From: Micropterus salmoides
Lineage: Eukaryota > Chordata > Actinopteri > Centrarchiformes > Centrarchidae
Direction of reading: 5' to 3'
Length of the DNA: 64,000 nt
Assembly: GCF_014851395.1 (NCBI RefSeq)
Contig: NW_024040817.1
Span: 19,122,519-19,186,518 of the forward strand
In this document: positions 34,701 through 45,600 of the stretch, one piece after another
Position numbering within the stretch: position 1 is the first letter of the stretch
How the letters are laid out: each line of letters opens with the position of its first letter
Made by a program: the position numbers and the translations under genes
Notes under the pieces: generated by a model
The model's input: the letters and a program-made list of their open reading frames with translations, nothing else
What the model was told of the DNA's origin: nothing
Database searches by the model: none

Positions 34701-36440
34701 ATGGCTAATGGGTTTACACAATGGTTATCATTCTTACATCATAATACATTTCATGATAATAGTGTCAGGCAGAGAGAGACAGTAGGCCTAGATTTTAAAA
34801 TCTGCAACCTAAAACCTAAAACCAATTTAAATGTCAAGAAACAGCATAATTGATGCTTTTAACAAGTGAATTTTATATAATCACATAACCTCTCTCATCC
34901 AGTGTCTTTCTTCAGCATCTCATCACTCATCTCACCAGCTGAGGAGATTATTTTTTTTAAATCATAATTACGGGTTTATTAAAATAAGGTCAGATATAAA
35001 ACAATTACACATTCGATTTTGTAATGAATGTAATGGCTATAATGAAGGCAATATATATATATATATATATATATAGATATAACAGAGACAATAAAACATG
35101 GTTACATTATCATGACTTCATGTTGTCCCCGAGCCGGATATTCTTGGCTTTGGGAATATCAGGGGTCTGGACGTCCTACACTGGAATGTGGATCAAAAGG
35201 ATCTCACATCCTGGAATGAAGGGAATGAAATGAGTATTTGAGCCAGGATGACAAACTTTTTTTAGGGATCTGTAGGATGGACTAGTTGATGAAAAAAATC
35301 CTTCTGTTGTACAAGAGTAAACGTGTACAAGCACAGAAGCACTTTAACTGGAGAGAAGCTCCAGGAGACACAGTGCTGGATGTGATTTCAGAAAAAGCAA
35401 TATCTCTAAATGTACGGTTGATGGGAAAAAAGGGACCCTGCCCTTTTTGTTCCAGATGCGCAGGTGTTCCTGCCAAATTGAAAAATATTTACAAGAGAAC
35501 ATCTAGTCTTTGGATTGCAAACATAAAGCAGGGGGCTAGTCAAAACATCTAGAGAGACATCTGTGCTTCACCTCAGGGCTTTAAGGACACATCAGGCCTA
35601 TACTGACAGACGATTTTTATGCAGCCTAGCCTACTGAGTTTTGTTAGGGATTTGCATAGTTTGAAGTAAGATAAAAAGAGGAATATCAGAAATTAGCAGT
35701 GAATAAAGCAGGATTATAGCCTACATGTTCATTTAGGATCTGCTTGGTCTTTAATGCTTTTGACTGTTTCACAGCAGATTAGGTTTGATCAGTTGTGATG
35801 AAACTTTTCTACTATAGGACTTCTTTTCACCCATGTTGGTGCTCTTGACTGTGTCACGTGGTATTTATCATCCAGAAAAAGCACGTAAATAAACCTTGAG
35901 CTTAAGGTTGTTTTGTCAACTGCTGTTTCCAAATTCCAAGGCCAAAGAACGAACTGCTCAAATGTGATTTCTTTAGCAGGGCAGCGAATTGTCTTAGACA
36001 TGGAGATTAGATAGAGTATCTAACTATTTACGCTACCTGTTCAAAAGGAGCCCAAGAGCGTATAACAGGATCGTCACTGAGATAGTGATGGAGGGACACT
36101 GAGGTGGAAAGATAAGACCTTTTTATATACAGTCTATGGATAAGACACAACAAAAACAAGGAGTACAGCCTCCATCCAGCACAAGGAGTGTGTTTTTAAA
36201 GCAGGACAAGGTTGCTCTCTGGTGGCTGTGAAGACATGTCGCCTGTCCTGTCCTGAATTCACCCTGCTAGATGGACGTAAGTCGATAAATTTACGGTGAG
36301 TTAAAACAAGGAACTTCTGAGGACCACAAGACGACACCAAGTAAGCAATATTAAAATAAAAGCCAAATAAAGTCGACATATGAACGCTAGCATTTAAGGG
36401 GAGAAAAGGTCAATCATAGAAACGAGCAGGGACCTTACCA
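34701..36440. other. Intergenic upstream of cfap300
   Basis: No conserved coding segment. It contains (AT)n at 35051-35074 and a 22-bp motif at 36118-36139 shared exactly with 58767-58788. The last part leads into the cfap300 promoter. Confidence 0.45.
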
Positions 36441-36446
36441 GCGTCC

Positions 36447-36599
36447 GTTGTCTAGGCAACGAGTAAACGAGTCTTCTTAGCTAGAGGGAAAAGCGAGATG
36501 AACCACACCGTCTTCTTTCCGTGTAACCGGAACAAACCGACTAGAACAGACGCTCATTGGCTGTCAGAGAGCACACCTGCCGCTGATTGGCCTGTAAAC
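36447..36599 (+). promoter_or_regulatory. cfap300 promoter: RFX X-box, forkhead and CCAAT motifs
   Basis: GTTGTCTAGGCAAC at 36447-36460 is an inverted-repeat X-box (consensus GTTGCC-N-GGCAAC, one half-site base off), the binding site of RFX factors that drive ciliary genes. Three bases on is GTAAAC (36463-36468), and another GTAAAC (inside TGTAAACT) is at 36594-36599; both fit the forkhead/FOXJ1 core. Two inverted CCAAT boxes (ATTGG, 36556-36560 and 36586-36590) are spaced 30 bp apart. All lie 85-237 bp before the cfap300 ATG. The role in ciliated cells is inferred from motif and gene identity. Confidence 0.65.
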
Positions 36600-36683
36600 T
36601 CCTACAAACCTGCTACTCTGTTGTGAACACGAGTGAGTCTCCACTGTTTTTGTGGGGAATCTGCAACAAAAGAAGGAGTGACC

Positions 36684-36793
36684 ATGGCAGGAGAGAAATG
36701 CGAGTTTGAGCAAACTTTTTCTTTTAGTCCTCTTTCTTCCAAGAAGGTCTCCTTCCTACAGGACAAAGACACTTTAGCACTATTAATGAAATG
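36684..36793 (+). CDS. cfap300: cfap300 exon 1 (coding part)
   Basis: Encodes the N-terminus (MAGEKCEFEQTF..., LSSKK). It ends AAATG|GTAAAC in phase 2; the split Trp codon is completed by exon 2. Confidence 0.9.
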
Positions 36794-38543
36794 GTAAACT
36801 AAGAAATTTAGTTAAGGCAAAGCCTTTTACAAATTTACCATTTGTTCAAGTCGAGCCCGTTAGCTATTAGCAGAACAGTTAACGTGAATGGATGTGTGTA
36901 TTAATTGTAGGTCCATGCTGGGGAGGATTTCAGCTCAGTCTTACAGCTTTGACCAGAGCTTTTACCCATACAACAGTGACAAGTTTGCACTGGTAAAGTA
37001 TTACAATTCAGTCTGAAATTACAGTAAAACCACAACCACGTAGCCTGAAAGGGCAGACTGGAAAACTGAAAGTGATACTCAGTAATTCTTAATCCCATTG
37101 TGGTTGTAATTACTGGTAAATACTGGCTGTCTGTTTTAGAACAGTGTCTTCATGTGTTCAACCATATTTGAATGCTCTTGATTTCACTCTGTAGTGTTTC
37201 TTCAGAGATCCTTATGTGGCATCCAGCTTGTCCAGAAAGATGAAGCCTGGGGCCTGTGTGCCTCTTGGTATGTCATGTCTCCCAGAAAGCCTTTCATCAG
37301 TGATAGAAGGAAACTGATCTCATCTGCTGGATAATATTTGCACTCAAGTCTCTTTTTGACTTCTGTATGTGTTTTTGTTGCAGACAAGCCAGTGGTGTCA
37401 GTTGATGTGGAGCCGGTGCCGTGCACTAAGGTCTCCATGGAGTTGTTTGACCCAATCTACTCTTGTGGGATCCTGAGTCCCTCTGGACATATAGTTAAAT
37501 GCTTTCATGATGTCCACCCCGACTATGATGAACTCAGACAGGTCACTCTCTCTTTTCTCACCTACATGTCTGTCTTCATCTATCTTTTTTTTAACATGGA
37601 GTTCCAAGTCTACATTCCTCTGTTCCTCCAGATGTTGCAGGAAGAGGACTCTGAGCACTACTACGTGGTTGGGAAAGAGGAGCGAAGAGAGTTTCTGTTT
37701 CGCCTCTTCAAGCATCTGTGTTTCGGAGGAGAGCTCTGTCAGTACGAAGACACCATTGATCCTTACATTAGCGCCACAAAGCACATCTACAAAGACCTGA
37801 TCAGGTCAGTTATTGATCAGGCTTTCCCACATCTCCGTTATCAGATACGTCATGATCTAATAATGACATTGTAATTCTGCCTTTTACTATATAGTGTTCA
37901 GAAGGATCCAGAGACCAAGAAGATCAGTGTTGTCTCCACAGTCCTCAAAGTGTGTGTCTATGTAAGTGACCAATTGAATGTCTCTTTGTGCCACATATGT
38001 TTGCATGCACACCAGTATGTGGATGGTATTAGAGAAAAATACATAAATTGTCACTTCTAATTGGCTGATGATTCAAAGCCACTGAAAGATACCTGATAAA
38101 CGCAATTAATGGAAACATTTATGAAGTAAATTTGTGCTCATATTAATACAGTTCACAAACAGCGTTACTTTATTTAACATGTAAGACTTTTAATAGTGTG
38201 GTGCCACCACACTATTAATAATCATCACATCTTACTGCTTTGAAGATGCTCTCTTTGAAGAGATTGCAACATCACCGACTCTGCAGCCAATACACTGCCA
38301 AGCAGGATGTTATTAACAGTGGAACAGATGCAGTTTTTCTTCACACAGACGAGATGCTTGCTTGAATTTTCCTTATAATTTACACACATTGTATTATTAT
38401 GTCCTCTGTAGGATGAGTCTGGGCAATGTTACCCCGGACGACGAGAGGAGGAGCAGACGTTTGCCTACTTAATTGTCGACCCCTTCAAACGGCACGTGAC
38501 TTTGTTCTGCCACTGCTATGGTGTGGGAAACTTTACGCTGTGA
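36684..38543 (+). CDS. cfap300: Cilia- and flagella-associated protein 300, complete gene (7 exons)
   Basis: Exons 36684-36793, 36911-36992, 37195-37267, 37384-37541, 37632-37804, 37895-37961 and 38412-38543 join with consistent phases into 265 codons (264 aa plus TGA), against about 267 aa in human. All introns are GT-AG. Conserved blocks: LSSK near the N-terminus, SMLGRI..QS..FDQSF, LFDPIYSCGI..SGHIVKC, EEREFLF-like RREFLFRLFKHLCFGGELCQ, QYEDTIDPY, IYKDL, and the C-terminal HCYGVG. These match vertebrate CFAP300 (C11orf70) along the whole length. The human protein is needed for cytoplasmic assembly of outer and inner dynein arms, and its loss causes primary ciliary dyskinesia. No signal peptide or membrane segment is seen. 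The ATG has a good context (GACCATGG). Introns are short; the largest, before exon 7, is 450 bp. Poly(A) signals follow at 38669 and 38719. Confidence 0.95.
36911..36992 (+). CDS. cfap300: cfap300 exon 2
   Basis: Between TTGTAG and GTAAAG splice sites. Encodes SMLGRISAQSYSFDQSF and YPYNSDKFAL, the best conserved N-terminal block. Ends at a codon boundary. Confidence 0.93.
37195..37267 (+). CDS. cfap300: cfap300 exon 3
   Basis: Acceptor CTCTGTAG, donor GTATGT. Encodes CFFRDPYVASSL and the following stretch. Ends in phase 1. Confidence 0.9.
37384..37541 (+). CDS. cfap300: cfap300 exon 4
   Basis: Acceptor TGTTGCAG, donor GTCACT. Encodes VEPVPCTKVSMELFDPIYSC and SGHIVKCFHDVHPDYDELRQ. The frame stays open through the downstream intron, so the exon end is set by homology (DELRQ joins MLQEEDSE) and the acceptor at 37631. 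Confidence 0.9.
37632..37804 (+). CDS. cfap300: cfap300 exon 5
   Basis: Encodes the most conserved part: EEDSEHYYVVGKEERREFLF, LFKHLCFGGELCQYED, ATKHIYKDLI. Donor AG|GTCAGT, phase 2. Confidence 0.93.
37895..37961 (+). CDS. cfap300: cfap300 exon 6
   Basis: A 67-bp exon between TATATAG and GTAAGT. Encodes VQKDPETKKISVVSTVLKVC and VY. Too short to stand out as an open frame; placed by phase and homology. Confidence 0.9.
38412..38543 (+). CDS. cfap300: cfap300 exon 7 (terminal)
   Basis: Acceptor CTCTGTAG. Encodes DESGQCYPGRREEEQTFAYL, IVDPFKRHVTLF and the C-terminal CHCYGVGNFTL, then TGA at 38541-38543. Confidence 0.93.
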   Translation, partial: DESGQCYPGRREEEQTFAYLIVDPFKRHVTLFCHCYGVGNFTL

Positions 38544-38668
38544 TAGTGAAGAAGTGGAAATGGTCCTGGTGGACATGTCTATGTGCAAACACGTTCACTC
38601 TGCAGTCAGTCAATTTGATTAAAATCATTCACATGAAGAGCACACCAGAAAACACTTGCTGTGTACCC

Positions 38669-38724
38669 AATAAATTAAAGGAGAAGGAATTATTATTTTT
38701 GTTCTATTAAAGTATGTCAATAAA
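38669..38724 (+). terminator. cfap300 polyadenylation signals
   Basis: AATAAA at 38669-38674 and again at 38719-38724, about 125 and 175 bp after the stop codon. Cleavage is expected shortly after each. Confidence 0.7.
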
Positions 38725-39127
38725 AATGTTTTTAAACGGCCTTAAATGACTTTGTTTGCCTTCATGGGAGAAGCCTCTTGTTGGATTTCTCATAGTCTAC
38801 TAGTAATGTAAATAGTTAATATTCTGCTTTGGCTAAATGTTAGTAAACTCAACAATGCAATGAACCAGTTGAACATAAGATCATGATTTTGGTCCATGTT
38901 TCACTTTTAAACTTACCTAAATAATAATTTGCATATTAACTCTTTATTATTTTACAAACATTAATTCCTTGGGTATGTTCAAATATTATTTAAAAAACAT
39001 TTAGAATTTTGCCACGTGATTTCAACTCTTGCAATAAAAGCCTATCATTCTGCAAAAGTCAAAGTTTATTGATTGAAATCGTTTGGACAAAAAAGAGAGA
39101 CCAAAATCAACGTACAGTCCAAAGAGC

Positions 39128-42100
39128 TTTATTGAACAAATAAATTAATAAGTTAGTCAATTGAGCTAATGTTATCCTCAGCAGATACACATTTTGTATC
39201 TCTTTAAAAGATCTAAGAGTTGTGCATTAGATTATAAAATAAAATATGCGCCATATTTCATCAACCAGTAGCTACATCAATTGGAATTGGAAGACTTTGT
39301 TGGCTTAGCATTTTGTTTATTGCTTTGATCAGTTTCATGTTAACAGCTATCAACAGTTCCAATACCTACAAGAGCAGTTAAAGGGCAACGAGCTGGAATG
39401 TAAAATGGCAGCAAGTCAGTGAATTAATGGATGGTAGGGCACTATGAAGAAGAACATGGTGAAAAAGAGAAAAAAGAACGTGCAGATTGAGTCATGCATA
39501 GCATTCAGTCAGTTAGACAATCAGTTACTGTTTCTCATATTGGGTTTCTAGACTAGCGCCCCCTAGTGGCCTCAGAGGTAGTTGTGTGGAAGCCATATTT
39601 CTCTATGTGACATGCTTATGAAACGACACATGCCTGCAGAGTTTCCTGTGATGGTACAAATGTCCATGCCTCCAGCCTCCAGATCTGACTGGTGTTAAAA
39701 TACAGTGAGGGTGTCGATGGGAGGAGGTCCCAGTAGTTACAGTGATATGCTAAATGTACAGTAATATTCTCAGAAAATATCAAAAGGTTTGCAGCACCCT
39801 AAACCCTAAAATTACACGTAGAGAATTTTGATGGTGATACTTTAGTTGGATCAATGTTTGGCAAAAAGCAAGAAAGAAATAAAGAAAAGAGCATGGTTAT
39901 CCTCATATGACACCCCTATGAAACACTGTTCTCTTCAAAGCAGCATTAATATTTAAGTTTTAGACAGAAAGCCGTACCATATCAGTTACAGAACGAGGAC
40001 ATAGAAGGCACAGGTCATTTCCTTTCATTTCTTGACTCAAAACTATACAGGAGACATCATTAAGTTTTTTTTCATCTAACACTGGGGCCACCACTAACGA
40101 CAACAACATGCAATACAGTGGTCTCGCATACGTCTTCATGAAGCTCAATATTCCAGGTGACGATGAAGGGACAGACTAATATATTGGTATATCTGCTATA
40201 ATTTAGGCAAAAGAATAAAGCTACCTACCATTTCTCTATGAAAGTATGATGAACAGCGAGCTCTGGAGTGCCAATGAATTCGTCGTGGCAACAAGAGCAT
40301 CAGATTATAAATAGATCTAAATAGACCGAGCAATGAAGTACCTTCACTGTGAAGTCTGTGCTTGGCTTGAATGGAAAAGTGGAGCACCTGAGTCAACTGG
40401 CTTGACTGGACCAAATAAATGAATCACTTGAAGGGAGAGAACTGTTTTCACTGGCCAAATACAGTATGGTGAATGTTGTGTTAGTTGAAGCTGGCAGCAA
40501 TTATCTGATGACATTTTTAAAAATATATACATATGAGCTCTGCGAGTCGCGAGTGTGAACCTGATCAGCTGTGTGAAGTTACGGTTGTGTCATCCATGAT
40601 TTAGAAATGCTCCATTTATTTAAAGATCTTATCTAACTACATAAAATATGTTAACTTAAATCCTACATTCACTTTAACTACCAAAATCATAAATTTGCCA
40701 TTATAGGTTACACAAAATCAAGTGCATGAACAATAAGTACAGTAAAGAAATCAAAAAAAAAAGACAAAATTGTACAGTCAAAAACGTGTTATACTTAACA
40801 AGTGCCAAAGTATTTAAGTAAAGGAATTGCTTTCACTGTGTGTCTGTGCGTGTGTGCTTGTATGTGTGTGCATTTGTGCACTCTCCAGTTTTGTTCCCGA
40901 GCACAGAGCATTCACTGTGCGTCAAACACCTCTAAGAAAGAACCAGAAAAGACAGCAGAGAGTAAAGAGGACTGGCAATAATAGTCTGTTTGTAGTGAAG
41001 CTGTAAGGCTGGAACCATTTCCTAAGACACGTGCATTCATGAGGATAATGGCCTGGAATTCATGCGTTAGACCCGGACGCCTTACAAGTTGTTCATTGTT
41101 TAAAACTGGCCAAAAAGTCTTATACCCCACAGCTGCTGACTGCAGGAGCACATAGCATCTGATGAGTGTAACAGTGAGAATTATCCTCCTGTAAGGAAGG
41201 TAGTAGTATTACTGACTTCCTGACATGGTAAACCTGACCTGTGAGTGGATGAGGAGCCGGGCAGTAAATGTGACATAACTGTCTTAATTCTGACTGAGGA
41301 TCAGTGAGGTTTATCTGCGGGACTGGTCTGAGGAACATGCATGTCAGGAGGGGCGGGCTGCAAGACAGAGCGGTTAAAAGGGCATGTTAAGAACACAAAG
41401 ATAGGTTACCAAAATACTGAAGGAGCTACATTAGCCTTTGAAACACTGCAAAAAAAGGGAGTTTGGACCTGTGAAAGGACATGTTGGCTCCAATAAATCC
41501 TAAATAATTAGGAACACTCCTCACTTGAATGCCAGCCAAACAGGGAATACTGTCTAGGGTATTTGTTGTTGTTTTTTGCAAATGGGCTTGTTGGAGACAT
41601 AACTTCTTAGGGAGGGAATGGAGACAAACAACAATGTAAAGTACACATCAGTCACTCCAACACATTCTTCCATTTCATATGACAAGTCTGTGATTCACTG
41701 TGAAGGTTTGGTGCTTTGGCGAGGTGGCTGTCAGCCCAGTCTGCCAGTCCAGGTGCGAGTGAGCAAATTATTTCTGCTCTTTTAGTGCGTGTTTGTTATG
41801 TCTGGTGGTGTGACTGCAAAATAATTTGCAGGTGGGACTCACTACATTCATCACAGTATCAAGAACTGTAATGCTACACTAAGGAACAGATGACATGGCA
41901 CTTGCAGCACTGTCTCAACTGAATCATCAAAGTCTCAGTCAGTTGATTCAAGCAGCCAAGAAATAAAAGAAGATGATGATGGGGTAAAAAAGAAAAGATT
42001 CTTCCAAAGATTTAGAAAAATTCAATGCTTAAAGTCACAAGATTATCCACAGTTGGAGCTGTAACGTAGGCAAAGATAGCATGAGGTGAGCGGGTGAAAG

Positions 42101-42462
42101 TGGTTCAGTAGTCAAGTCATAGTTGTTCAAGTGTCCTCGCTTCATCTCCATCCGCATCTAGTGGGTTGAGAGGCGTGTGCGGTGAGCAGCTTTGGCTGAG
42201 GCTCCTTGTCAGGTGGAGCCATCTGGTGGCCTCTGTCTGTATGAGCTCTGGAAACACAATCGCTTGAAAAAAGAGGAACAAAGAGGTGAGGGTGCAGATT
42301 ACAGATGGAGGGGTAAAAAAATTATCCCAGACAGATATGAAATGAAGTGAAGAGAGAGACATTGAGGTTGGGCGACTTCAAGTGAGGACTTGGCTGTAGG
42401 AAGACGTACTGTAAAAGGTTTGTGTCTGTGTTCGAACAGCCCCAAGACTGCTCAGCTCACTG
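39128..42462 (-). other. kcnq4: Probable kcnq4 3' UTR with distal poly(A) signal
   Basis: No ORF or repeat of note lies between the kcnq4 stop codon and an AATAAA read on the minus strand at 39133-39128. A long (about 3.3 kb) 3' UTR is inferred from this and from the absence of another gene. Shorter isoforms using other TTTATT sites on the plus strand (for example near 40616) are possible. Confidence 0.45.
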
Positions 42463-42666
42463 TCATTCCAGGTTGCCGCTGTCAGACTGGGAGATGTTGA
42501 GCGTGTTGGCGGAGGGGAAGAGGTCTCTTTGGTCCGTGGGGCTGTGGTAGTCAGATGTCAGGTCCGGGTCCAGGAGGGAGGACAGGGTGAAGTGGGAGGA
42601 GCCTTTCTTTAGGCACTGGGAGTAGAAGTTGAGCAGAAGGTCCAGCTTGTTCTCTATAGACTGTAC
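42463..42666 (-). CDS. kcnq4: kcnq4 exon 14 (helix D, C-terminus)
   Basis: 204 bp including TGA. Encodes VQSIENKLDLLLNFYSQCL, the tetramerisation coiled coil, then DPDLTSDYHSPTDQRDLF and the short tail ending SDSGNLE. Confidence 0.95.
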   Translation of the reverse strand, partial: VQSIENKLDLLLNFYSQCLKKGSSHFTLSSLLDPDLTSDYHSPTDQRDLFPSANTLNISQSDSGNLE

Positions 42667-45600
42667 CTGAACAAACAAATACATTGACTGGAATGTGTCA
42701 AACTCCTTTGGCACTCTTTTCATCTATCTTTCTAATGAGATGAAACGTGTTCATGGAGGTTTCTTTCCATGCTCTAAACTAAATGGGTATCAATTAACCT
42801 TGAAACCCCATCATTTCTTAGCATTCTTAGTCATTAGCTGTCAAATCCTCTTTGGAGCTATAGTAAAGAAAGACAACCCACTGAGTTAATGGCAGCTTTT
42901 TTTTTTTTTAGATCAATCAGAGTAATGAAAGCAATCTATTGAGGTTTTGTTGTCTAAACTGAGAACAGTTACGCATGTGCTATATAAATCAAACTCTTCC
43001 TCTGTTACCTGTTTCTCCACTTTGACTACACGACCCATCATGCTTAGCTCATCCAGTGGGTCCAGTTCTGGCGGCGTCTTCTCTCCCTTTTCAGGGCGCG
43101 CCTTCTTATCAGGCTGGACGGCTCCTCGCCCAATTATCTGGTCCACCCTTTTACACAAAAACAACAGATTACAATAAATATGATGAAGACCTAGAGGAAT
43201 ATAAATTTATTTTTATTGATTCTTTTTATAATGAATTAACATGGCAGTGATGATTAGTTTGGTGAAAGAAAAAGAAAATAGCTGTAAGAATATTTCATTT
43301 CTTGACATTTTGTCTTGTGTTTCATCTCCCAGCTGAAACTGCAGGGGAGAGGCCTGAGCTATACTAACGGACAATCACTTCTTGAGGTACAAAGTGTATT
43401 ATGAGACAGGACAGGTCGGGGTAGCTGGTTAGCTAACTTCAGTAGATATCTCTGCAACACAATACACTGTGACATGACAGAACAGATACTTTTTCAGTCA
43501 CTTCTAACACCTGTTAGTTCATATTTTGAATGTTTTAAAGGTTCAGTGTGTAAGTTTTAGTGGCATCTAGTGGTGAGCGTTGCGAATTGCAACCAGTGGC
43601 TCACGGTGCATTCACATGCTCTTTGGATGGTCCCATTTCCCGAGTTGTGAAGTCATTCTTCCGACTTCAGTGTGTGTTCATGTGCTCTTAAGTCAGAATT
43701 TGGAATCAACATGGACGCTGCTACAAAGATGTGTTGGATTAGCATTATTAGAGCATAAACAACCCGCAGACAACTAGTTCGCTCTACATGGACAGCAAAC
43801 TAACCGTTATAACCATATTACAAGTTTGCAAAATATGTATATGCAATACGCGATTTTGCACAATTCAAAGTTCTGTATACTTCTTTATGTCCCATATACA
43901 CTTTATTTCTCTTTTTTGCAATTAAGGATTTAAGGAGGAAAAAAATATTTAGATTATTGCGATACCACGTTAATGCACCATAACCGTCACCCTTCCTTTT
44001 CCAAGGGCGCAGGAGAAGCACAAGGTAGCCGGCACGCTCTGTCAGCTCTTATGCTAAATAATACGTGTAAGCCTCCATTTGTCCAAATTTCTCTTTTTAC
44101 TTCTAATAAACCAGTCGACTACTATTAGTACTACTTTTTGGTTTATGTTACACATTGCACTTTTCATTGGTACAAATTGTTTAGAAGTACTGTATTGTTC
44201 AACAATGCAATTTTCAAGCAACAGAGCAGTAGTGGTTACATGCATGAAACCTACCGCATCTGTAGGCTCTTGATACGACCCAGCATATCCAGGTGTCCAG
44301 CAGAGTACTGCTCTATGACGTCCTTCACATCATATGGACGCAGCGTCTCCTTAAACTTCCTCTTGGCCACAAGGAACTTCAAGATCCTACACAAACACAC
44401 CGGACTCACTGTTATCACTCCTCTGAGCACCTTTAAAGAGACTTACACCGCACATCCACACATATGGACATACAGTAAACCTTTGGAAAAATGCAGGGGC
44501 AGGACAGCTATCAAACTATGCGGGAGACCTTGAGAATAACAAGATTAATTACAGTCAGTGTGACCTTATCATTCATAAACAGCCTCATAAAGAGAGCAGA
44601 GTAAGCCCCCCCGACTAAGCCAAGCGGATATATTGTGATGATGACAACATCTCACAGAGACTTTGCTTTTGCTTATCAGTACTTGCTGTTTCAGCAATTA
44701 GCAACAATCTGCAGATAGTAATGGGTAACACACACACACCTCTATAGAGCTTTCCCCTGTTTCTCCCCTTTTGTCAGTGTGACAGCCATGTTGGTGCAAC
44801 TGGTGGAGTACAGCTGCTCCCACTCCCAGTGCACACAGCTCATCATCACCAACCACATCCCAATGTGGTGGAATCACACCAAGGAATGTTGACCCAGCAC
44901 TTCTGCACACAGAGAACCCATCAGTGACAACATCCTCTGTTATCAGTCCCGTAGGATGTCAAGTTGGAGGGAGTAGAGGATGTGCAAGAGATGGTGGGAA
45001 GGGAGTGGAGGAAAGTTTAAGCATGTGTGTGTGTGTGTGTGTGTGTGTGCACGCGCCTGGCTTTCTGTTTTGGGTGGTTCATTCAACTCCTTATGACAGG
45101 CAGCTCCAAGATGTTAGCCCACAGAAGGTCCAGAAACATCAAATGTAAGCGAGACAAAATATACACACTCAAGCTGTCATTTCACCCTGTGATGGATTGC
45201 GCTACAAAGTCAAGCTGGGAGAGACAAAGCAGTGGGAGAGAGCGAGGGAGAGTGAGCGGGGAGAGATTTATTTTTTTATGAGGGAATCCTATCTCACACA
45301 AGCAGACGACTAAATCCACTATAATACTCCCATTTGCCTTCACAGGAGGAAGAAAAGAAATCACATCAAAGGTCTGAGAAGCGGAAGATCAGAAACACTC
45401 AGCTGTTCTGAGATGTCACACACACACACACTATGCAACACAACCTTACACACAAAAACAAAATTATAATGCCACAAATGCATACACCTACACACACTCA
45501 TGGTCAGATGTATGTACACACTAGCGCAACCACGCACACATGGGTTAAGCAGGAGCAAGTGTGACCTGAACTTGAGACGGGGTCAGCTTCTGAAATAACC

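Noticed and set aside
37398..37800. Open frames antisense and out of frame to cfap300 exons 4-5
   Set aside because: Shadows of the conserved cfap300 coding sequence, which is supported by phase-consistent splicing and homology.
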